Under the pieces are notes generated by a model. The model had not been told where the DNA came from, did not search any database, and saw only the letters and a program-made list of their open reading frames with translations. This document shows positions 51,998-63,178 of a DNA stretch of 64,000 nucleotides, piece by piece. The position numbers and the translations under genes are program-made. The stretch covers positions 1 to 64,000 of the forward strand of contig NZ_VJNA01000004.1 in the NCBI RefSeq assembly GCF_007556585.1. The letters run 5' to 3'. Positions within the stretch are counted from its first letter, which is position 1. Each line of letters opens with the position of its first letter. The DNA comes from Tepidimonas aquatica (GTDB taxonomy: Bacteria > Pseudomonadota > Gammaproteobacteria > Burkholderiales > Burkholderiaceae_C).

Positions 51998-53479
51998 TTA
52001 CAAGACCGCGCGCAGCGCCTGGACACACAGGGTCATGAGGCCGCCCGGCAACACCCCCAGCACCAGCACCAGCGCGCCGTTGACGGTGAGCACCGCGCGG
52101 GTGGCCAGTGGCGCTTCGATGGGCGCGGTCTGCACCGGCGCATCAAAGTACATCACCTTGATGAGGCGCAGGTAGTAGAACGCCCCCACCAGCGAGGCCA
52201 GCACGGCAAACACCGCCAAGCCCACGGCCGCTTCGGCACCCGAAGCCAGCAGCGCCTGCAGCACGGCCAGTTTGGCGTAAAAGCCCACCAGCGGCGGCAC
52301 ACCGGCCAGCGAAAACAGGCACGCCGCCAACACGCCCGCGTACAGGGGGCTACGCTGGTTGAGCCCGGCGAAGTCCTCGATGTCCTCGGACTCGAAGCCG
52401 GCGCGGGTGAGCAGCAACAGCACGCCGAAGGTCGCCAGCGTCGTCAGCATGTAGGTAACGATGTAAAACATCGCCGCGCCCCAGGCGTCGGCCATGCCGC
52501 CACGGCCGCCATCGGCCACACCGCCCACCAGCGCCAACAGCATGAAGCCCATCTGCGCAATCGTCGAAAACGCCAGCATGCGCTTGACGTTGCGCTGCGC
52601 GATCGCGGCCAGGTTGCCCACCAGCAACGACGCCACCGCCAGCGTGGCCAGCATGGGCTGCCACTGCGCCGCGGCCAGCGGCAGGCTCTCGGCCAGCAAC
52701 CGCACGACGATGGCGAACGCCGCCAGCTTGGGCGCGCCGGCGATCAGCAAGGTCACCGCCGTGGGCGCACCGTGGTAGATGTCCGGCACCCACATGTGGA
52801 ACGGGACCACGCCCAGCTTGAACGCCAGCCCGGCAACGACGAACACAATGCCCAGCGTCAACACCAGCGGCTCGCGCACGCCGCCGGCCACCGCCTGCGC
52901 CACCGCGGGTACGTGCAGGCTGCCGGTGGCACCGTACACGAGCGACAACCCGTACAGCAGGAAACCGCTGGCCAGCGCCCCCAACACAAAGTACTTCATC
53001 GCCGCCTCGGTGGCGCGCACCTCGTCGCGGCGCAACGCCACCAGCGCGTAGCTGGACAGCGTCAACAGCTCCAGACCCAGGTACAGCACCAGGTAGTGGT
53101 GGCCACTGATCATGATGAACATGCCCAGCAGCGCAAACATCGACAACGTGAACAGCTCGCCGCCACGCAGCATGTCGCGCGCGCCGGCGTACGGCCGCGC
53201 GTACACCAGCGTCACCATCAGCGCCACGGTGGCAAAGCATTTGAGCCACGCGGCCAGCGGGTCACTGACGATCATGCCACCAAAGCCCACCAGCGTCTGG
53301 CCACTGCTGGCCAGGTAGCCTTCCAACACCGCCACCACCGCCAGCGTCAACTGGGTCAAGCGGTAGGTGGCATCGCGCAGCGGCGTGTCGACGAACAGGT
53401 CGTACAGGGCGATCACGCACGCCATGCCGAGCAACAGCAGCTCCGGCGTGGCGGTGGCCCAACTGACGGCATCGATCAT
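51998..53479 (-). CDS. nuoN: NADH-quinone oxidoreductase subunit N
   Basis: The protein has 493 residues and is a proton-pumping antiporter-like subunit with about 14 helices. Signatures are YLGLELLTLSSYALVALRRD (helix-5 Glu), FKLGVVPFHMWVPDIYHGAP with the key Lys, and RNVKRMLAFSTIAQMGFML. It sits in the membrane arm between NuoM and the quinone end. The ATG at 53479 gives MIDAVSWATATPELLLLG; an upstream in-frame ATG would extend it by 11 residues. It lies 36 nt after nuoM. Confidence 0.95.
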   Translation of the reverse strand: MIDAVSWATATPELLLLGMACVIALYDLFVDTPLRDATYRLTQLTLAVVAVLEGYLASSGQTLVGFGGMIVSDPLAAWLKCFATVALMVTLVYARPYAGARDMLRGGELFTLSMFALLGMFIMISGHHYLVLYLGLELLTLSSYALVALRRDEVRATEAAMKYFVLGALASGFLLYGLSLVYGATGSLHVPAVAQAVAGGVREPLVLTLGIVFVVAGLAFKLGVVPFHMWVPDIYHGAPTAVTLLIAGAPKLAAFAIVVRLLAESLPLAAAQWQPMLATLAVASLLVGNLAAIAQRNVKRMLAFSTIAQMGFMLLALVGGVADGGRGGMADAWGAAMFYIVTYMLTTLATFGVLLLLTRAGFESEDIEDFAGLNQRSPLYAGVLAACLFSLAGVPPLVGFYAKLAVLQALLASGAEAAVGLAVFAVLASLVGAFYYLRLIKVMYFDAPVQTAPIEAPLATRAVLTVNGALVLVLGVLPGGLMTLCVQALRAVL

Positions 53480-53515
53480 CGTGAGGTCGCTTTCTTGCAA
53501 AAGGTTAGGCAACGG

Positions 53516-54991
53516 TCAGCCCAGCTTGGACACGGCCACATGCTTGAGCAGTTGCTGCACCGCCGGGTCCATTGCGTCGGTGAAAGGCTTGGGGTGGATG
53601 CCCAGGTACAGCACCATCACCGCCAGCAGCGCCAGGATCAGGTATTCGCGCGCGTTGATGTCCTTGAGCGCCTTGACGTGCTCATGCACCGGTGCGCCCA
53701 GGTACACGCGCTTGAACATCCACAGCGAGTACGCGGCGCCCAGGATCAGCGACGTTGCAGCCAGCATCGCGATCCAGAAGTTTTCACGCACGGCGGCCAG
53801 GATCACCATCCACTCACCGACAAAGCCGGCCGTGCCCGGCAGCCCCGCGTTGGCCATCACGAACAGCGCGGCAAAGGCGGCAAACGCCGGCATCGTGTTG
53901 ACCACACCGCCGTAGTCCTTGATTTCGCGCGAATGCACACGGTCGTACAGCACGCCAATGCACAGGAACATCGCCGCCGACACAAACCCGTGCGCGATCA
54001 TCTGCACCAGCGCACCACTGACGCCCAGGTCGTTGAACAGGAACAACCCCAGCGTGACGAAGCCCATGTGCGCCACCGACGAGTAGGCCACGAGCTTTTT
54101 CATATCCTGCTGCACCATCGCCACCAGGCCGACGTAAATCACCGCCACCAGCGACAGGCCGATGATCAGCGGCGCCCACTGATGCGCGGCGTCCGGCGTG
54201 ATCGGCAGCGAAAAGCGCAAAAACCCGTACGCGCCCAGCTTGAGCATGATGGCCGCCAGCACCGCTGAGCCACCTGTGGGCGCCTCGACGTGCACGTCCG
54301 GCAACCAGGTGTGCACCGGCCACATCGGCACCTTGACGGCAAACGCCGCCAGGAAGGCGAAGAACAGCGCCGACTGCACGTCCGCGCCCAGCGGCAGCTT
54401 CCACCAGGTGGCCAGGTCAAAGCTGCCACCCGACACGTTGTACAGGTACAGCAGCGCCACCAGCATCAGCAGCGAGCCCAGCAGCGTGTACAGGAAGAAC
54501 TTGAACGCCGCGTAAATCTTGTTCGGGCCACCCCAGATACCGATGATGATGTACATCGGGATCAGCGTGGCTTCGAAGAAGATGTAAAACAGCATCGCGT
54601 CCAGCGCCGCGAACACGCCGATCATCAACCCCGACAGGATCAAAAACGCCCCCATGTACTGGTTGACGCGCTCGGTGATGACCTCCCAGCCGGCGATGAC
54701 AACGATCACCGTGATGAAGGCGGTCAGCGGGATCAGCCACAGCGAAATGCCGTCCACGCCCAGGTGGTAGTGCACGTTGAAGCGCTCGATCCACGGCGCC
54801 TTTTCGACGAATTGCATCGCCGCCGTGCTCGTGTCAAAGCCGGTGATCAGCGGCACCGTCACGGCCAGCCCGAGCAGCGCCCCGATGAGCGCGGTCCAGC
54901 GCACGGCGCCGGCATGCTCGTCACGCCCCAGCGCCAGCAGCACCGCGCCAAACAGGATCGGCGTCCAAATCGCCAGACTCAACAAACCCAT
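53516..54991 (-). CDS. nuoM: NADH-quinone oxidoreductase subunit M
   Basis: The protein has 491 residues and is the middle antiporter-like subunit. Signatures are LIGVFAALDAMLFYIFFEAT with the conserved helix-5 Glu, KVPMWPVHTWLPDVHVEAPT with the helix-7 Lys, and MKKLVAYSSVAHMGFVTLGL. It translocates protons in the membrane arm of complex I. It lies 13 nt after nuoL, the usual spacing in this operon. Confidence 0.95.
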   Translation of the reverse strand: MGLLSLAIWTPILFGAVLLALGRDEHAGAVRWTALIGALLGLAVTVPLITGFDTSTAAMQFVEKAPWIERFNVHYHLGVDGISLWLIPLTAFITVIVVIAGWEVITERVNQYMGAFLILSGLMIGVFAALDAMLFYIFFEATLIPMYIIIGIWGGPNKIYAAFKFFLYTLLGSLLMLVALLYLYNVSGGSFDLATWWKLPLGADVQSALFFAFLAAFAVKVPMWPVHTWLPDVHVEAPTGGSAVLAAIMLKLGAYGFLRFSLPITPDAAHQWAPLIIGLSLVAVIYVGLVAMVQQDMKKLVAYSSVAHMGFVTLGLFLFNDLGVSGALVQMIAHGFVSAAMFLCIGVLYDRVHSREIKDYGGVVNTMPAFAAFAALFVMANAGLPGTAGFVGEWMVILAAVRENFWIAMLAATSLILGAAYSLWMFKRVYLGAPVHEHVKALKDINAREYLILALLAVMVLYLGIHPKPFTDAMDPAVQQLLKHVAVSKLG

Positions 54992-55004
54992 GCTGTCGTT
55001 CTCC

Positions 55005-57035
55005 TTATCGGGCGAGCCAGACGAAGTACATCATGAACGCCAACACGCCCAGGATCATCACGAAGGCGTAGTGGTACAAAAAGCCCGTTTGCAGCCGCCG
55101 CACCACGCTGGCCAGCGCGCCCACGAGCTTCCAGCTGGCGTTGACGACGCCGGTCTCGATGACCCCGCGGTCGCCGCCCTTCCACAGTCCCACGCCCAGC
55201 GCGCGCGCCGCGCGGGCGATGATGTGCTCGTTGATCCAGTCCATGTAGTACTTGTTTTCCAGCACCACAACGATGGGACGCAGCGCCTGCGCGATGCGGC
55301 CTGGCAAGTCCGGGCGCACCAGGTACAGGTACCAGGCGCTGACGGCGCCGGCCAGCGCCAGGTACAGCGGCGGCGTGCTGAAGGCGTGCAGCGCCATCGC
55401 CAGCGGGCCGTGGAACGCTTCGGCAAACGCCGCCATCGCCGGGTGCCTGTCGGCATGGACCTCGATCGACGCGGCGAGGAACTCGCCGAACAGCATCGGC
55501 TCGATGGTCAAGTAGCCGATGACCACCGACGGCACCGCCAGCAACAGCAGCGGCGCGGTCACGACCCACGGCGACTCGTGCGGCTTGCCGTCGCCGTGGT
55601 CGTCGTGGTGGTCGTCATGGCCGTGGTGCGCGTCGGGGTTTTGGTCGTAGCGCTCAGGCCCGTGGAAGACCAGGAAGTACACCCGGAACGAGTAAAACGA
55701 CGTCACGAACACACCCGCCAGCACCGCGGCGTAGGCCAGGCCCGAGGCCGGCAGGTTGCTGGCGTGCACCACCTCGATGATCGCGTCCTTGGAATAAAAG
55801 CCCGAAAACAGCGGCGTGCCGATCAGCGCCAGCGTGCCCAGCAGGAAGGTGATCCACGTGATCGGCATGTACTTGCGCAGCCCACCCATGTAGCGGATGT
55901 CCTGGTTGTGGTGCATGCCGATGATGACCGAGCCGGCCGCCAGGAACAGCAGCGCCTTGAAAAACGCGTGCGTCATCAGGTGAAACACCGCCACCGAGTA
56001 CGCCGACGCCCCCAGCGCCACCGTCATGTAGCCCAGCTGCGACAGCGTCGAGTAGGCCACCACGCGCTTGATGTCGTTTTGGATGATGCCCAGCAGCCCC
56101 ATGAAAAACGCCGTGATCGCCCCGATGACCAGGATGAAGTTCAGCGCCGCATCGGACAGCTCGTAAATGGGCGACATGCGCGCGACCATAAAAATGCCCG
56201 CCGTCACCATCGTCGCCGCGTGGATCAGCGCCGAGATCGGCGTGGGGCCTTCCATCGAGTCGGGCAGCCAGACGTGCAGCGGGAACTGGGCGCTTTTGCC
56301 CATCGCGCCGATGAACAGGCAGATGCCGATGACGGTCACCAGCATCACGTCCTGCCCCAGCACGTACCACGGAAACTCGATACCGGCCAGCTGCGGCGCC
56401 TTGTCGAAGATTTCGTTGTAGTTCAGCGTGCCGGTGTACGCCGCCAGCAGGCCAATGCCCAAGATGAAGCCGAAGTCACCCACGCGGTTGACCAAAAACG
56501 CCTTCATGTTGGCAAAGATGGCCGTGGGCTTGTTGAACCAGAACCCGATCAGCAGGTACGACACCAGGCCCACCGCCTCCCAGCCGAAAAAGAGCTGCAG
56601 CAGGTTGTTGCTCATGACCAGCATGAGCATCGAGAACGTGAACAGCGAGATGTAGGCGAAGAAGCGGTTGTAGCCCGGGTCGTCTTCCATGTAGCCGATG
56701 GTGTAGATGTGCACCATCAGCGACACGAAGGTCACCACGCACATCATCATCGCGGTCAGGCCATCGACCAGGAAGCCGATTTCCATCTTGAGGCCGCCGA
56801 TGACCATCCATTCGTAGATCGTCTGGTCGAAATACGCGCCGTCCAGCGCCACACGCTTGAGCGTGATGGCCGACAGGATGAACGCGACCAGCACCCCCAG
56901 GATGGTGAGGCTGTGCGCCCAGCGCCGCCCGATCCAGTTGCCCCCCAGGCGGGTCCCGAAGATGCCGGCCGCGGCCGCCCCGGCGAGCGGGGCCAGCGGC
57001 ACGGCCAGCAGCATGCTTGCGGAAAGTGTCGTCAT
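55005..57035 (-). CDS. nuoL: NADH-quinone oxidoreductase subunit L
   Basis: The protein has 676 residues and is the distal antiporter-like subunit. It has the long lateral helix at the C-terminus. Signatures are FFGWEAVGLVSYLLIGFWF, KSAQFPLHVWLPDSMEGPTP and KRVVAYSTLSQLGYM. A loop at about 462-492 (55564-55652) is very rich in His and Asp (AHHGHDDHHDDHGDG), longer than in E. coli. This could bind metal, but such loops occur in other Burkholderiales NuoL proteins. It lies 28 nt after nuoK. Confidence 0.95.
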   Translation of the reverse strand: MTTLSASMLLAVPLAPLAGAAAAGIFGTRLGGNWIGRRWAHSLTILGVLVAFILSAITLKRVALDGAYFDQTIYEWMVIGGLKMEIGFLVDGLTAMMMCVVTFVSLMVHIYTIGYMEDDPGYNRFFAYISLFTFSMLMLVMSNNLLQLFFGWEAVGLVSYLLIGFWFNKPTAIFANMKAFLVNRVGDFGFILGIGLLAAYTGTLNYNEIFDKAPQLAGIEFPWYVLGQDVMLVTVIGICLFIGAMGKSAQFPLHVWLPDSMEGPTPISALIHAATMVTAGIFMVARMSPIYELSDAALNFILVIGAITAFFMGLLGIIQNDIKRVVAYSTLSQLGYMTVALGASAYSVAVFHLMTHAFFKALLFLAAGSVIIGMHHNQDIRYMGGLRKYMPITWITFLLGTLALIGTPLFSGFYSKDAIIEVVHASNLPASGLAYAAVLAGVFVTSFYSFRVYFLVFHGPERYDQNPDAHHGHDDHHDDHGDGKPHESPWVVTAPLLLLAVPSVVIGYLTIEPMLFGEFLAASIEVHADRHPAMAAFAEAFHGPLAMALHAFSTPPLYLALAGAVSAWYLYLVRPDLPGRIAQALRPIVVVLENKYYMDWINEHIIARAARALGVGLWKGGDRGVIETGVVNASWKLVGALASVVRRLQTGFLYHYAFVMILGVLAFMMYFVWLAR

Positions 57036-57063
57036 GGTCTGTACAGAGGCTCGGGTGGTGGGC

Positions 57064-57384
57064 TCAACCCTTGAGGGTGTTGAGCGTTTCGACGTCGATC
57101 GACGACTTGTTGCGGAACAACAGCACCAGGATCGCCAAGCCGATCGCCGACTCGGCCGCCGCCACGGTCAGGATGAAAAACACGAACACCTGCCCGTGCA
57201 AGTCACCCAGGTAGTGGGCAAACGCGACGAAATTGAGGTTGACCGCCAGCAGCATCAGCTCGATGGCCATCAACAGCACGATGAGGTTTTTGCGGTTGAG
57301 AAAAATCCCCACCACCGACAGCGCGAACAGGATCGCGCCCACCGACAGAAAGTGCCCGATACCCAGGCTGCCCAATGTGTTCAT
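57064..57384 (-). CDS. nuoK: NADH-quinone oxidoreductase subunit K
   Basis: The protein has 106 residues and three helices, the standard NuoK. Conserved Glu residues lie in [16 protein letters not shown] and in [12 protein letters not shown], part of the proton path in the membrane arm (the E-channel region). Its start overlaps the nuoJ stop (ATGA), so the two are translationally coupled. Confidence 0.95.
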   Translation of the reverse strand: MNTLGSLGIGHFLSVGAILFALSVVGIFLNRKNLIVLLMAIELMLLAVNLNFVAFAHYLGDLHGQVFVFFILTVAAAESAIGLAILVLLFRNKSSIDVETLNTLKG

Positions 57385-58028
57385 GCCCCCTCCTCCTGGC
57401 CGGCGGCGGGTGCGCTCGCCACGCGCGCCGGCGGCACCGACAGCACGCGCAGCCGCTGCGTCGCCTTGACGCGCACCTGCAGCGACGGATCGACGGTCTT
57501 GGTGTCTTTGCGGCCGCGCAGCGTCAGCGCGATGGCCGCGATCATGGCCACCAACAGGATCACCGCGGCGACCTGGATCGGGTACAGGTAGTCACGGTAC
57601 AACAGCCGACCCAGCTCCAGCGTGTTGTTGTGGTCCGGCGCGTGCATCGCGCGGCTGGCCACCGCGGGGTCGGCCGTGGCGGTGGGAAAGCCCGCCCACA
57701 CCACCGCGATCAGCTCGGCGCTGACCACCGCGCCCAGCAGCAGCGCCAGGGGCAGGTGTTTCCAAAAGCCCGCGCGCATCGCGTCGACGTTGATGTCGAG
57801 CATCATCACGACGAACAGGAACAACACCATCACCGCGCCCAGGTACACCAGCACCAGCGCGATGCCGAGGAACTCCGCCTTCAGCAGCAGCCACAGCGCC
57901 GCGGCTTGCGAAAACGCCAGCATCAGGTACAGCACCGCGTGCACGGGGTTGCGCGCTGTGACGACGCGCAGCGCCGCCAGCAGCAGCACCGCTGAAAACA
58001 GGTAGAAAAATCCAGCGACGAAATCCAT
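57381..58028 (-). CDS. nuoJ: NADH-quinone oxidoreductase subunit J
   Basis: The protein has 215 residues with five membrane helices. Conserved stretches are [20 protein letters not shown] and [19 protein letters not shown], the latter containing the pi-bulge helix that shifts during turnover. The C-terminal 40 residues form a hydrophilic tail. It is one of the core membrane subunits of complex I. It starts 30 nt after nuoI and overlaps nuoK by 4 nt. Confidence 0.95.
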   Translation of the reverse strand: MDFVAGFFYLFSAVLLLAALRVVTARNPVHAVLYLMLAFSQAAALWLLLKAEFLGIALVLVYLGAVMVLFLFVVMMLDINVDAMRAGFWKHLPLALLLGAVVSAELIAVVWAGFPTATADPAVASRAMHAPDHNNTLELGRLLYRDYLYPIQVAAVILLVAMIAAIALTLRGRKDTKTVDPSLQVRVKATQRLRVLSVPPARVASAPAAGQEEGA

Positions 58029-58058
58029 GGTCTGTTCGCCCGCAGGCCCCTTGTCGTA

Positions 58059-58568
58059 TTAGCGGTACTTGGCGTCGGCCGCCTTGGCCGCCGCGATCTC
58101 TTTTTCGTAGCGGTCACCCACGGCCAGCAGCATCTCTTTGGTGAAGTACAGGTCGCCGCGCTTTTCGCCGTGGTACTCGAAGATGTGCGTCTCGACGATG
58201 GCGTCAACCGGGCACGCTTCTTCGCAAAAGCCGCAAAAGATGCACTTGGTCAGGTCGATGTCGTAGCGCGTCGTGCGGCGGGTGCCGTCGTCACGCTGCG
58301 CCGACTCGATCGTGATGGCCATCGCCGGGCACACCGCTTCGCACAGCTTGCACGCGATGCAGCGCTCCTCGCCGTTGGGGTAACGGCGCTGGGCATGCAA
58401 CCCACGGAAGCGCGGCGACAGCGGCGTCTTTTCTTCCGGGTACTGCAGCGTCACCTTGGGCCGCAACGCATAGCGCCCGGTCAGGGCCATGCCCTTGAAC
58501 AGCTCCAGCAGCAAAAAGCTCTTGAAAAAATCTTTCAGCGAAAACGGGGCAACGGCGGTGGGGGACAT
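58059..58568 (-). CDS. nuoI: NADH-quinone oxidoreductase subunit I
   Basis: The protein has 169 residues. Two [4Fe-4S] motifs are complete: [12 protein letters not shown] and [12 protein letters not shown], holding clusters N6a and N6b. It passes electrons from NuoG towards NuoB next to the quinone site. An N-terminal amphipathic segment ([19 protein letters not shown]) lies on the membrane. It starts 14 nt after nuoH. Confidence 0.95.
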   Translation of the reverse strand: MSPTAVAPFSLKDFFKSFLLLELFKGMALTGRYALRPKVTLQYPEEKTPLSPRFRGLHAQRRYPNGEERCIACKLCEAVCPAMAITIESAQRDDGTRRTTRYDIDLTKCIFCGFCEEACPVDAIVETHIFEYHGEKRGDLYFTKEMLLAVGDRYEKEIAAAKAADAKYR

Positions 58569-58582
58569 GCGACAGCCCTCCT

Positions 58583-59665
58583 TCACTTCCACGGGTTCCA
58601 GGCGGTCTGCATCACGGCGCCGACCACCAGCAGCCAAATCAGCGTCACCGGGATGAACACCTTCCAGCCCAGGCGCATGATCTGGTCGTAGCGGAACCGC
58701 GGGAACGTGGCGCGGATCCAGATGAACATCGAAACCACGATGGCGGTCTTGAGCCCGAGCCACACCCAGCCGGGGATGGCGTTGAACAGCTCGCTGTCGA
58801 TCGGGGGCAGCCAGCCGCCCAGGAACATCAGCACCGCCAGGATCGACACCAGCCACATGCTGGCGTATTCGGCCAGGAAGAAGATTGCAAAGCCCATGCC
58901 GGAGTACTCGACCATATGACCGGCCACGATCTCGGCTTCACCTTCGACGACGTCGAACGGGTGGCGGTTGGTTTCGGCCACGGCCGAAATCAGGTACACC
59001 ATAAAAATCGGCAACAGCGGCAGCCAGTTCCACGACAGGAAGTTGAGCCCCATGTCGGCCGCCACCCCGCGCGACTGCGACGCGACGATATCGGCCAGGT
59101 TCAGGCTGCCCGCGGTCATCACCACCACCAGGAAACAAAAACCGATGGCGATTTCGTAGCTGACCATTTGCGCCGACGCGCGCAACGCGCCGAGGAACGC
59201 GTATTTGGAGTTGGACGCCCAGCCGGCGATGATGACGCCGTACACCTCGATCGAGGTGATGGCCAAAATCACCAACAAGCCCGCGTTGATGTTGGCCAGC
59301 ACGACGTCCGGACCGAACGGCACCGCCACCCAGGCCGCCAGCGCCGGCATGATGGCCAGCACCGGCCCCAACCGGAACAGCCCGCCGTTGGCGGCGGTGG
59401 GCCGGATCAGCTCTTTGGTCAGCAGCTTGAGCGCGTCGGCGATTGGCTGCAACAGGCCAAACGGCCCGACGCGGTTGGGCCCCAGCCGCACCTGCATCCA
59501 ACCCAGCAGCCGCCGCTCCCACCACGTCAGGTAGGCCACCAGCAGCATCAGCGGCACCAGCAGCACCACGATTTTCAGCAGGATCCACACCACCGGCCAG
59601 CCCGCCTGCGTCCACCACGCGGCGTTGCTCAGGCCTAGGCCACCTTGGTAAATCGCGTCGATCAT
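58583..59665 (-). CDS. nuoH: NADH-quinone oxidoreductase subunit H
   Basis: The protein has 360 residues with eight helices. Signatures are [27 protein letters not shown]-type [15 protein letters not shown], and [20 protein letters not shown] with the cluster of acidic residues at the quinone channel. It forms the floor of the quinone-binding cavity. The start overlaps the nuoG stop (4 nt). The frame is open upstream without similarity. Confidence 0.95.
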   Translation of the reverse strand: MIDAIYQGGLGLSNAAWWTQAGWPVVWILLKIVVLLVPLMLLVAYLTWWERRLLGWMQVRLGPNRVGPFGLLQPIADALKLLTKELIRPTAANGGLFRLGPVLAIMPALAAWVAVPFGPDVVLANINAGLLVILAITSIEVYGVIIAGWASNSKYAFLGALRASAQMVSYEIAIGFCFLVVVMTAGSLNLADIVASQSRGVAADMGLNFLSWNWLPLLPIFMVYLISAVAETNRHPFDVVEGEAEIVAGHMVEYSGMGFAIFFLAEYASMWLVSILAVLMFLGGWLPPIDSELFNAIPGWVWLGLKTAIVVSMFIWIRATFPRFRYDQIMRLGWKVFIPVTLIWLLVVGAVMQTAWNPWK

Positions 59666-61833
59666 GCGCACACTCCTGTAGCGGCCGCCGCGCGCGCGGC
59701 GCGGGCGTCGGCGGTGGCTTGCAGCGCCGGAGCACGGCGCACCAGGGCGTCGAGCTGGTAGATCGACGCCACGCACGGCGCGCGACGCGCCGGCGCCAGG
59801 TTCAGCGCCGCGGTGGTGGTGTTGTCCAGCCGCTCGGCGGGCACAAACGCACCGTCGGCCACGCCGGGCAGCGCCGCAGCGAGCACCTCCTGCGACGACG
59901 TCTGCTCAAAGCCCGGCAGTTGCAGCATGTTGCCCAGCACGCGCAGCACCTTCCAGGCCGGCCGCGTTTCGCCCAGCGGCTTGACCACAGCGGCGAAGCT
60001 CTGCAACCGACCCTCGGCGTTGACGAACGACCCCGACGTTTCGGTGAACGGCGCCACCGGCAGCAGCACGTCACTGACGTCGAGGTTGGTCTTGAACGGG
60101 CTCAGCGTCACCACCAGATCGGCTTGCGCCAGCGCTTGGCCGGCGCTGGCGGTGTCGGCGCCCAGCTCCACCCCCAGCAGCAGCGCCGCCTTCAGCGTGC
60201 CACCGTCCAGCATGTGGGCGGCATCCAAGCCGCCAGCGCCCGGCACGGCGCCGACGAGCTGTGCGCCCACGGTGTTGGCCGCTTCGGTCAGGTAGCCCCA
60301 CGCCGCGCCGGTGTGCTGCGCGATCCACTGGGCCAACGCCAGCAGCGTGGCGGCCCGTTCGTGGTGCGCCGCCGCGTTGCCCAGCAGCACCGCCTTGCGC
60401 TGCCCGCCCATCAAGCTGGCGGCGATGCGCTGCGCCGCGTCGTCGGCTTGGACACCCTCGGTGCCCGCCGGCGCGGCGACCCCGCTCGCCTGGGCCACCG
60501 CCACCGCCACGCGCGCCAGCGCCGCCGCCCAGTCGGTGGCGGGCGCGGTCAACACCGCGTGCAGCGGCATGGCCCAGTCGGGTTGCGCCTCCACCAGCGC
60601 CGACACCTGCGCGCCATGGCGCACCGCCTGGCGGATGCGCTGCGCGAACAGCGGGTGGTCTTTGCGCAGGTTGGAGCCGACGACCAGCGCGCGCTCCAGC
60701 GTCGACAGCTGCGCAATCGGCAGGCCCAGCCAGCGCGCCTTGCCGGCCGGGGCCACGTTGTCGAACGCGTGCGCGCGCAGCCGATGGTCGATGTTGGGGC
60801 TGCCCAACCCCTCCATCAACGCGCGCGCCAGCGCCAGCTCCTCCACCGTGGCGTGGGGGCTGGCCAGCAGCCCGATGGCGGCGGCGCCGTGCTGCTCGCG
60901 GACACCCCGCAGGCCGTTGGCGACAAACTCCAGCGCCGTCTTCCAGTCCACCGTGTGCCACTGGCCGCCTTGCTTGACCATGGGCTGCGTCAGGCGATCA
61001 GGGCTGTTGAGCGCTTCGTAGCTGAAGCGGTCTCGGTCGGCGATCCAGCACTCGTTGACCTCTTCGTTTTCCAGCGGCACCACGCGCAGCACGCGGTCGC
61101 CCTTGACCTGCACCACCAGGTTGGCGCCGGTAGCGTCGTGCGGGCTGATGCTCTTGCGCCGCGCCAGCTCCCAGGTGCGCGCGGCGTAGCGGAACGGTTT
61201 GCTGGTCAGCGCGCCCACCGGGCACAGATCGATCATGTTGCCCGACAGCTCCGAGTCGACCGTGGCCCCGACGAAGGTTTCGATCTCGGAGTGCTCGCCG
61301 CGGTGGCTCATGCCGAGCTCCATCACCCCCGCGATCTCCTGACCGAAGCGCACGCAGCGCGTGCAGTGGATGCAGCGGCTCATCTCCTCCATCGAGATGA
61401 GCGGGCCGACGTTTTTGTGGAAAACGACGCGCTTTTCTTCCTCGTAGCGCGACTGGGTGCCGCCGTAACCCACCGCCAGATCCTGCAGTTGGCACTCGCC
61501 GCCCTGGTCGCAGATCGGGCAGTCCAGCGGGTGGTTGATGAGCAAAAACTCCATCACGGCCTTTTGCGCCTTGATGGCCTTGTCGCTCTTGGTGCGCACC
61601 ACCATGCCCATCGTCACCGGGGTGGCGCACGCCGGCATGGGCTTGGGCGCCTTTTCGACGTCCACCAGGCACATGCGGCAGTTGGCCGCGATGGACAGCT
61701 TCTTGTGGTAGCAAAAGTGCGGGATGTACACGCCCGCCTTTTCGGCCGCATGCATGACCATGCTGCCGGGCGGCACCTCCACCTTTTTGCCGTCGAGTTC
61801 GATTTCCACCATGGTGGGGCTTCCCTCAGACAT
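59662..61833 (-). CDS. nuoG: NADH-quinone oxidoreductase subunit G
   Basis: The protein has 723 residues. The N-terminal [2Fe-2S] ferredoxin-like domain has Cys in [17 protein letters not shown] and MPACATP. The next region is [18 protein letters not shown], with the His-ligated cluster N5 set. [11 protein letters not shown] and ...[14 protein letters not shown] carry another [4Fe-4S] cluster. The C-terminal part is the molybdopterin-oxidoreductase-like fold without cofactor. There are two possible ATGs; the first, at 61833, overlaps nuoF by 8 nt, and the second, at 61812, begins [10 protein letters not shown]. The start is uncertain by 7 residues. Confidence 0.94.
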   Translation of the reverse strand: MSEGSPTMVEIELDGKKVEVPPGSMVMHAAEKAGVYIPHFCYHKKLSIAANCRMCLVDVEKAPKPMPACATPVTMGMVVRTKSDKAIKAQKAVMEFLLINHPLDCPICDQGGECQLQDLAVGYGGTQSRYEEEKRVVFHKNVGPLISMEEMSRCIHCTRCVRFGQEIAGVMELGMSHRGEHSEIETFVGATVDSELSGNMIDLCPVGALTSKPFRYAARTWELARRKSISPHDATGANLVVQVKGDRVLRVVPLENEEVNECWIADRDRFSYEALNSPDRLTQPMVKQGGQWHTVDWKTALEFVANGLRGVREQHGAAAIGLLASPHATVEELALARALMEGLGSPNIDHRLRAHAFDNVAPAGKARWLGLPIAQLSTLERALVVGSNLRKDHPLFAQRIRQAVRHGAQVSALVEAQPDWAMPLHAVLTAPATDWAAALARVAVAVAQASGVAAPAGTEGVQADDAAQRIAASLMGGQRKAVLLGNAAAHHERAATLLALAQWIAQHTGAAWGYLTEAANTVGAQLVGAVPGAGGLDAAHMLDGGTLKAALLLGVELGADTASAGQALAQADLVVTLSPFKTNLDVSDVLLPVAPFTETSGSFVNAEGRLQSFAAVVKPLGETRPAWKVLRVLGNMLQLPGFEQTSSQEVLAAALPGVADGAFVPAERLDNTTTAALNLAPARRAPCVASIYQLDALVRRAPALQATADARAARAAAATGVCA

Positions 61834-63178
61834 ACGCCGGGACCATGCAGGTCTTGTGTTCGACGTGGTATTCGAATTCGTGGCGGAAGTGCTTGATCAT
61901 GCCGCGCACCGGCATCGCCGCCGCGTCGCCCAGCGCGCAGATGGTGCGGCCCATGATGTTTTCGGCCACGTTGTCCAGCAGTTCCAAATCCTGCGGACGG
62001 CCCAAACCGCGCTCGATGCGGTCCACCACCCGCCACAGCCAACCGGTGCCCTCGCGGCACGGGGTGCACTGGCCGCAGGATTCGTGCATGTAAAAGTAGC
62101 TCAGCCGCTGCAGCGACTTGACCATGCAGCGCGTCTCGTCCATCACGATGACGGCCCCCGAGCCCAGCATCGAACCCGCCTTGGCGATGGCGTCGTAGTC
62201 CATCGTCAAGTCCATCATGATGTCGGCCGGCAGCACCGGCGCCGACGACCCGCCCGGAATCACCGCCTTGAGCTTGCGCCCGCCGCGCACGCCGCCGGCC
62301 AGCTCCAACAGCTTGGCAAACGGGGTGCCCATCGGGATTTCATAGTTGCCGGGGCGCTCGACGTCGCCGCTGACGGAAAAGATTTTCGTGCCGCCGTTGT
62401 TGGGCTTGCCGACCTCCAGGTAGGCCTGCCCCCCATGGCGGATGATCCACGGCACCGCGGCAAACGTCTCGGTGTTGTTGATCGTGGTGGGCTTGCCGTA
62501 CAGGCCGTAGCTGGCCGGAAACGGCGGCTTGAAGCGGGGTTGGCCTTTTTTGCCCTCCAGCGACTCCAGCAACGCGGTTTCCTCGCCGCAGATGTAGGCG
62601 CCCCAACCGTGGTGGGCGTGCAGTTGGAAGCTGAACGTGCTGCCCAGGATGTTGTCGCCCAGGTAGCCGGCGGCGCGGGCTTCTTCCAGCGCCTCCTGGA
62701 AGCGCTCGTAGACCTGGAAGATCTCGCCGTGAATGTAGTTGTAGCCGACGCTGGCCCCGATGGCGTACGCCGCGATCGCCATGCCCTCGATGACGATGTG
62801 CGGGTTGTGCATCAGGATGTCACGGTCCTTGCAGGTGCCGGGCTCGCCCTCGTCGGAATTGCACACCAGGTACTTTTGGCCCGGGAACTGGCGCGGCATG
62901 AAGCTCCATTTGAGGCCGGTGGGGAAGCCGGCACCGCCGCGACCGCGCAGCGCGCTGGTCTTGACCTCGGCAATCACTTCGTCCGGCGTCATGCCGGGCC
63001 CGCCGTCCTTGCCCAGGATTTTGCGCAGCGCCTGGTAGCCGCCGCGCGCTTCGTAATCCTTCAGGCGCCAGTTGGTGCCGTCCAGCCCGGCGTAAATTTG
63101 GGGCTGAATGTGGCGGCCGTGGAAGCACGTCTGCACCCCCGTGGCCTGAAACTGCTGCAGCAGTCGCTCGACGTTCAT
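61826..63178 (-). CDS. nuoF: NADH-quinone oxidoreductase subunit F
   Basis: The protein has 450 residues. The NADH/FMN site includes [19 protein letters not shown] and [16 protein letters not shown]. Cluster N3 is held by [13 protein letters not shown] and a later Cys in TICALGDAA. It is where NADH passes a hydride to FMN. It starts at 63178, overlapping the nuoE stop by 4 nt. The ending is [13 protein letters not shown]. Confidence 0.95.
   Translation of the reverse strand: MNVERLLQQFQATGVQTCFHGRHIQPQIYAGLDGTNWRLKDYEARGGYQALRKILGKDGGPGMTPDEVIAEVKTSALRGRGGAGFPTGLKWSFMPRQFPGQKYLVCNSDEGEPGTCKDRDILMHNPHIVIEGMAIAAYAIGASVGYNYIHGEIFQVYERFQEALEEARAAGYLGDNILGSTFSFQLHAHHGWGAYICGEETALLESLEGKKGQPRFKPPFPASYGLYGKPTTINNTETFAAVPWIIRHGGQAYLEVGKPNNGGTKIFSVSGDVERPGNYEIPMGTPFAKLLELAGGVRGGRKLKAVIPGGSSAPVLPADIMMDLTMDYDAIAKAGSMLGSGAVIVMDETRCMVKSLQRLSYFYMHESCGQCTPCREGTGWLWRVVDRIERGLGRPQDLELLDNVAENIMGRTICALGDAAAMPVRGMIKHFRHEFEYHVEHKTCMVPAYV

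Noticed and set aside
54777-57074. Long plus-strand open frame opposite nuoM and nuoL
   Set aside because: His/Arg/Gln-rich translation typical of the reverse strand of membrane-protein genes in GC-rich DNA.
59443-61896. Long plus-strand open frame opposite nuoG
   Set aside because: Antisense shadow; nuoG carries all expected cluster ligands in its own frame.
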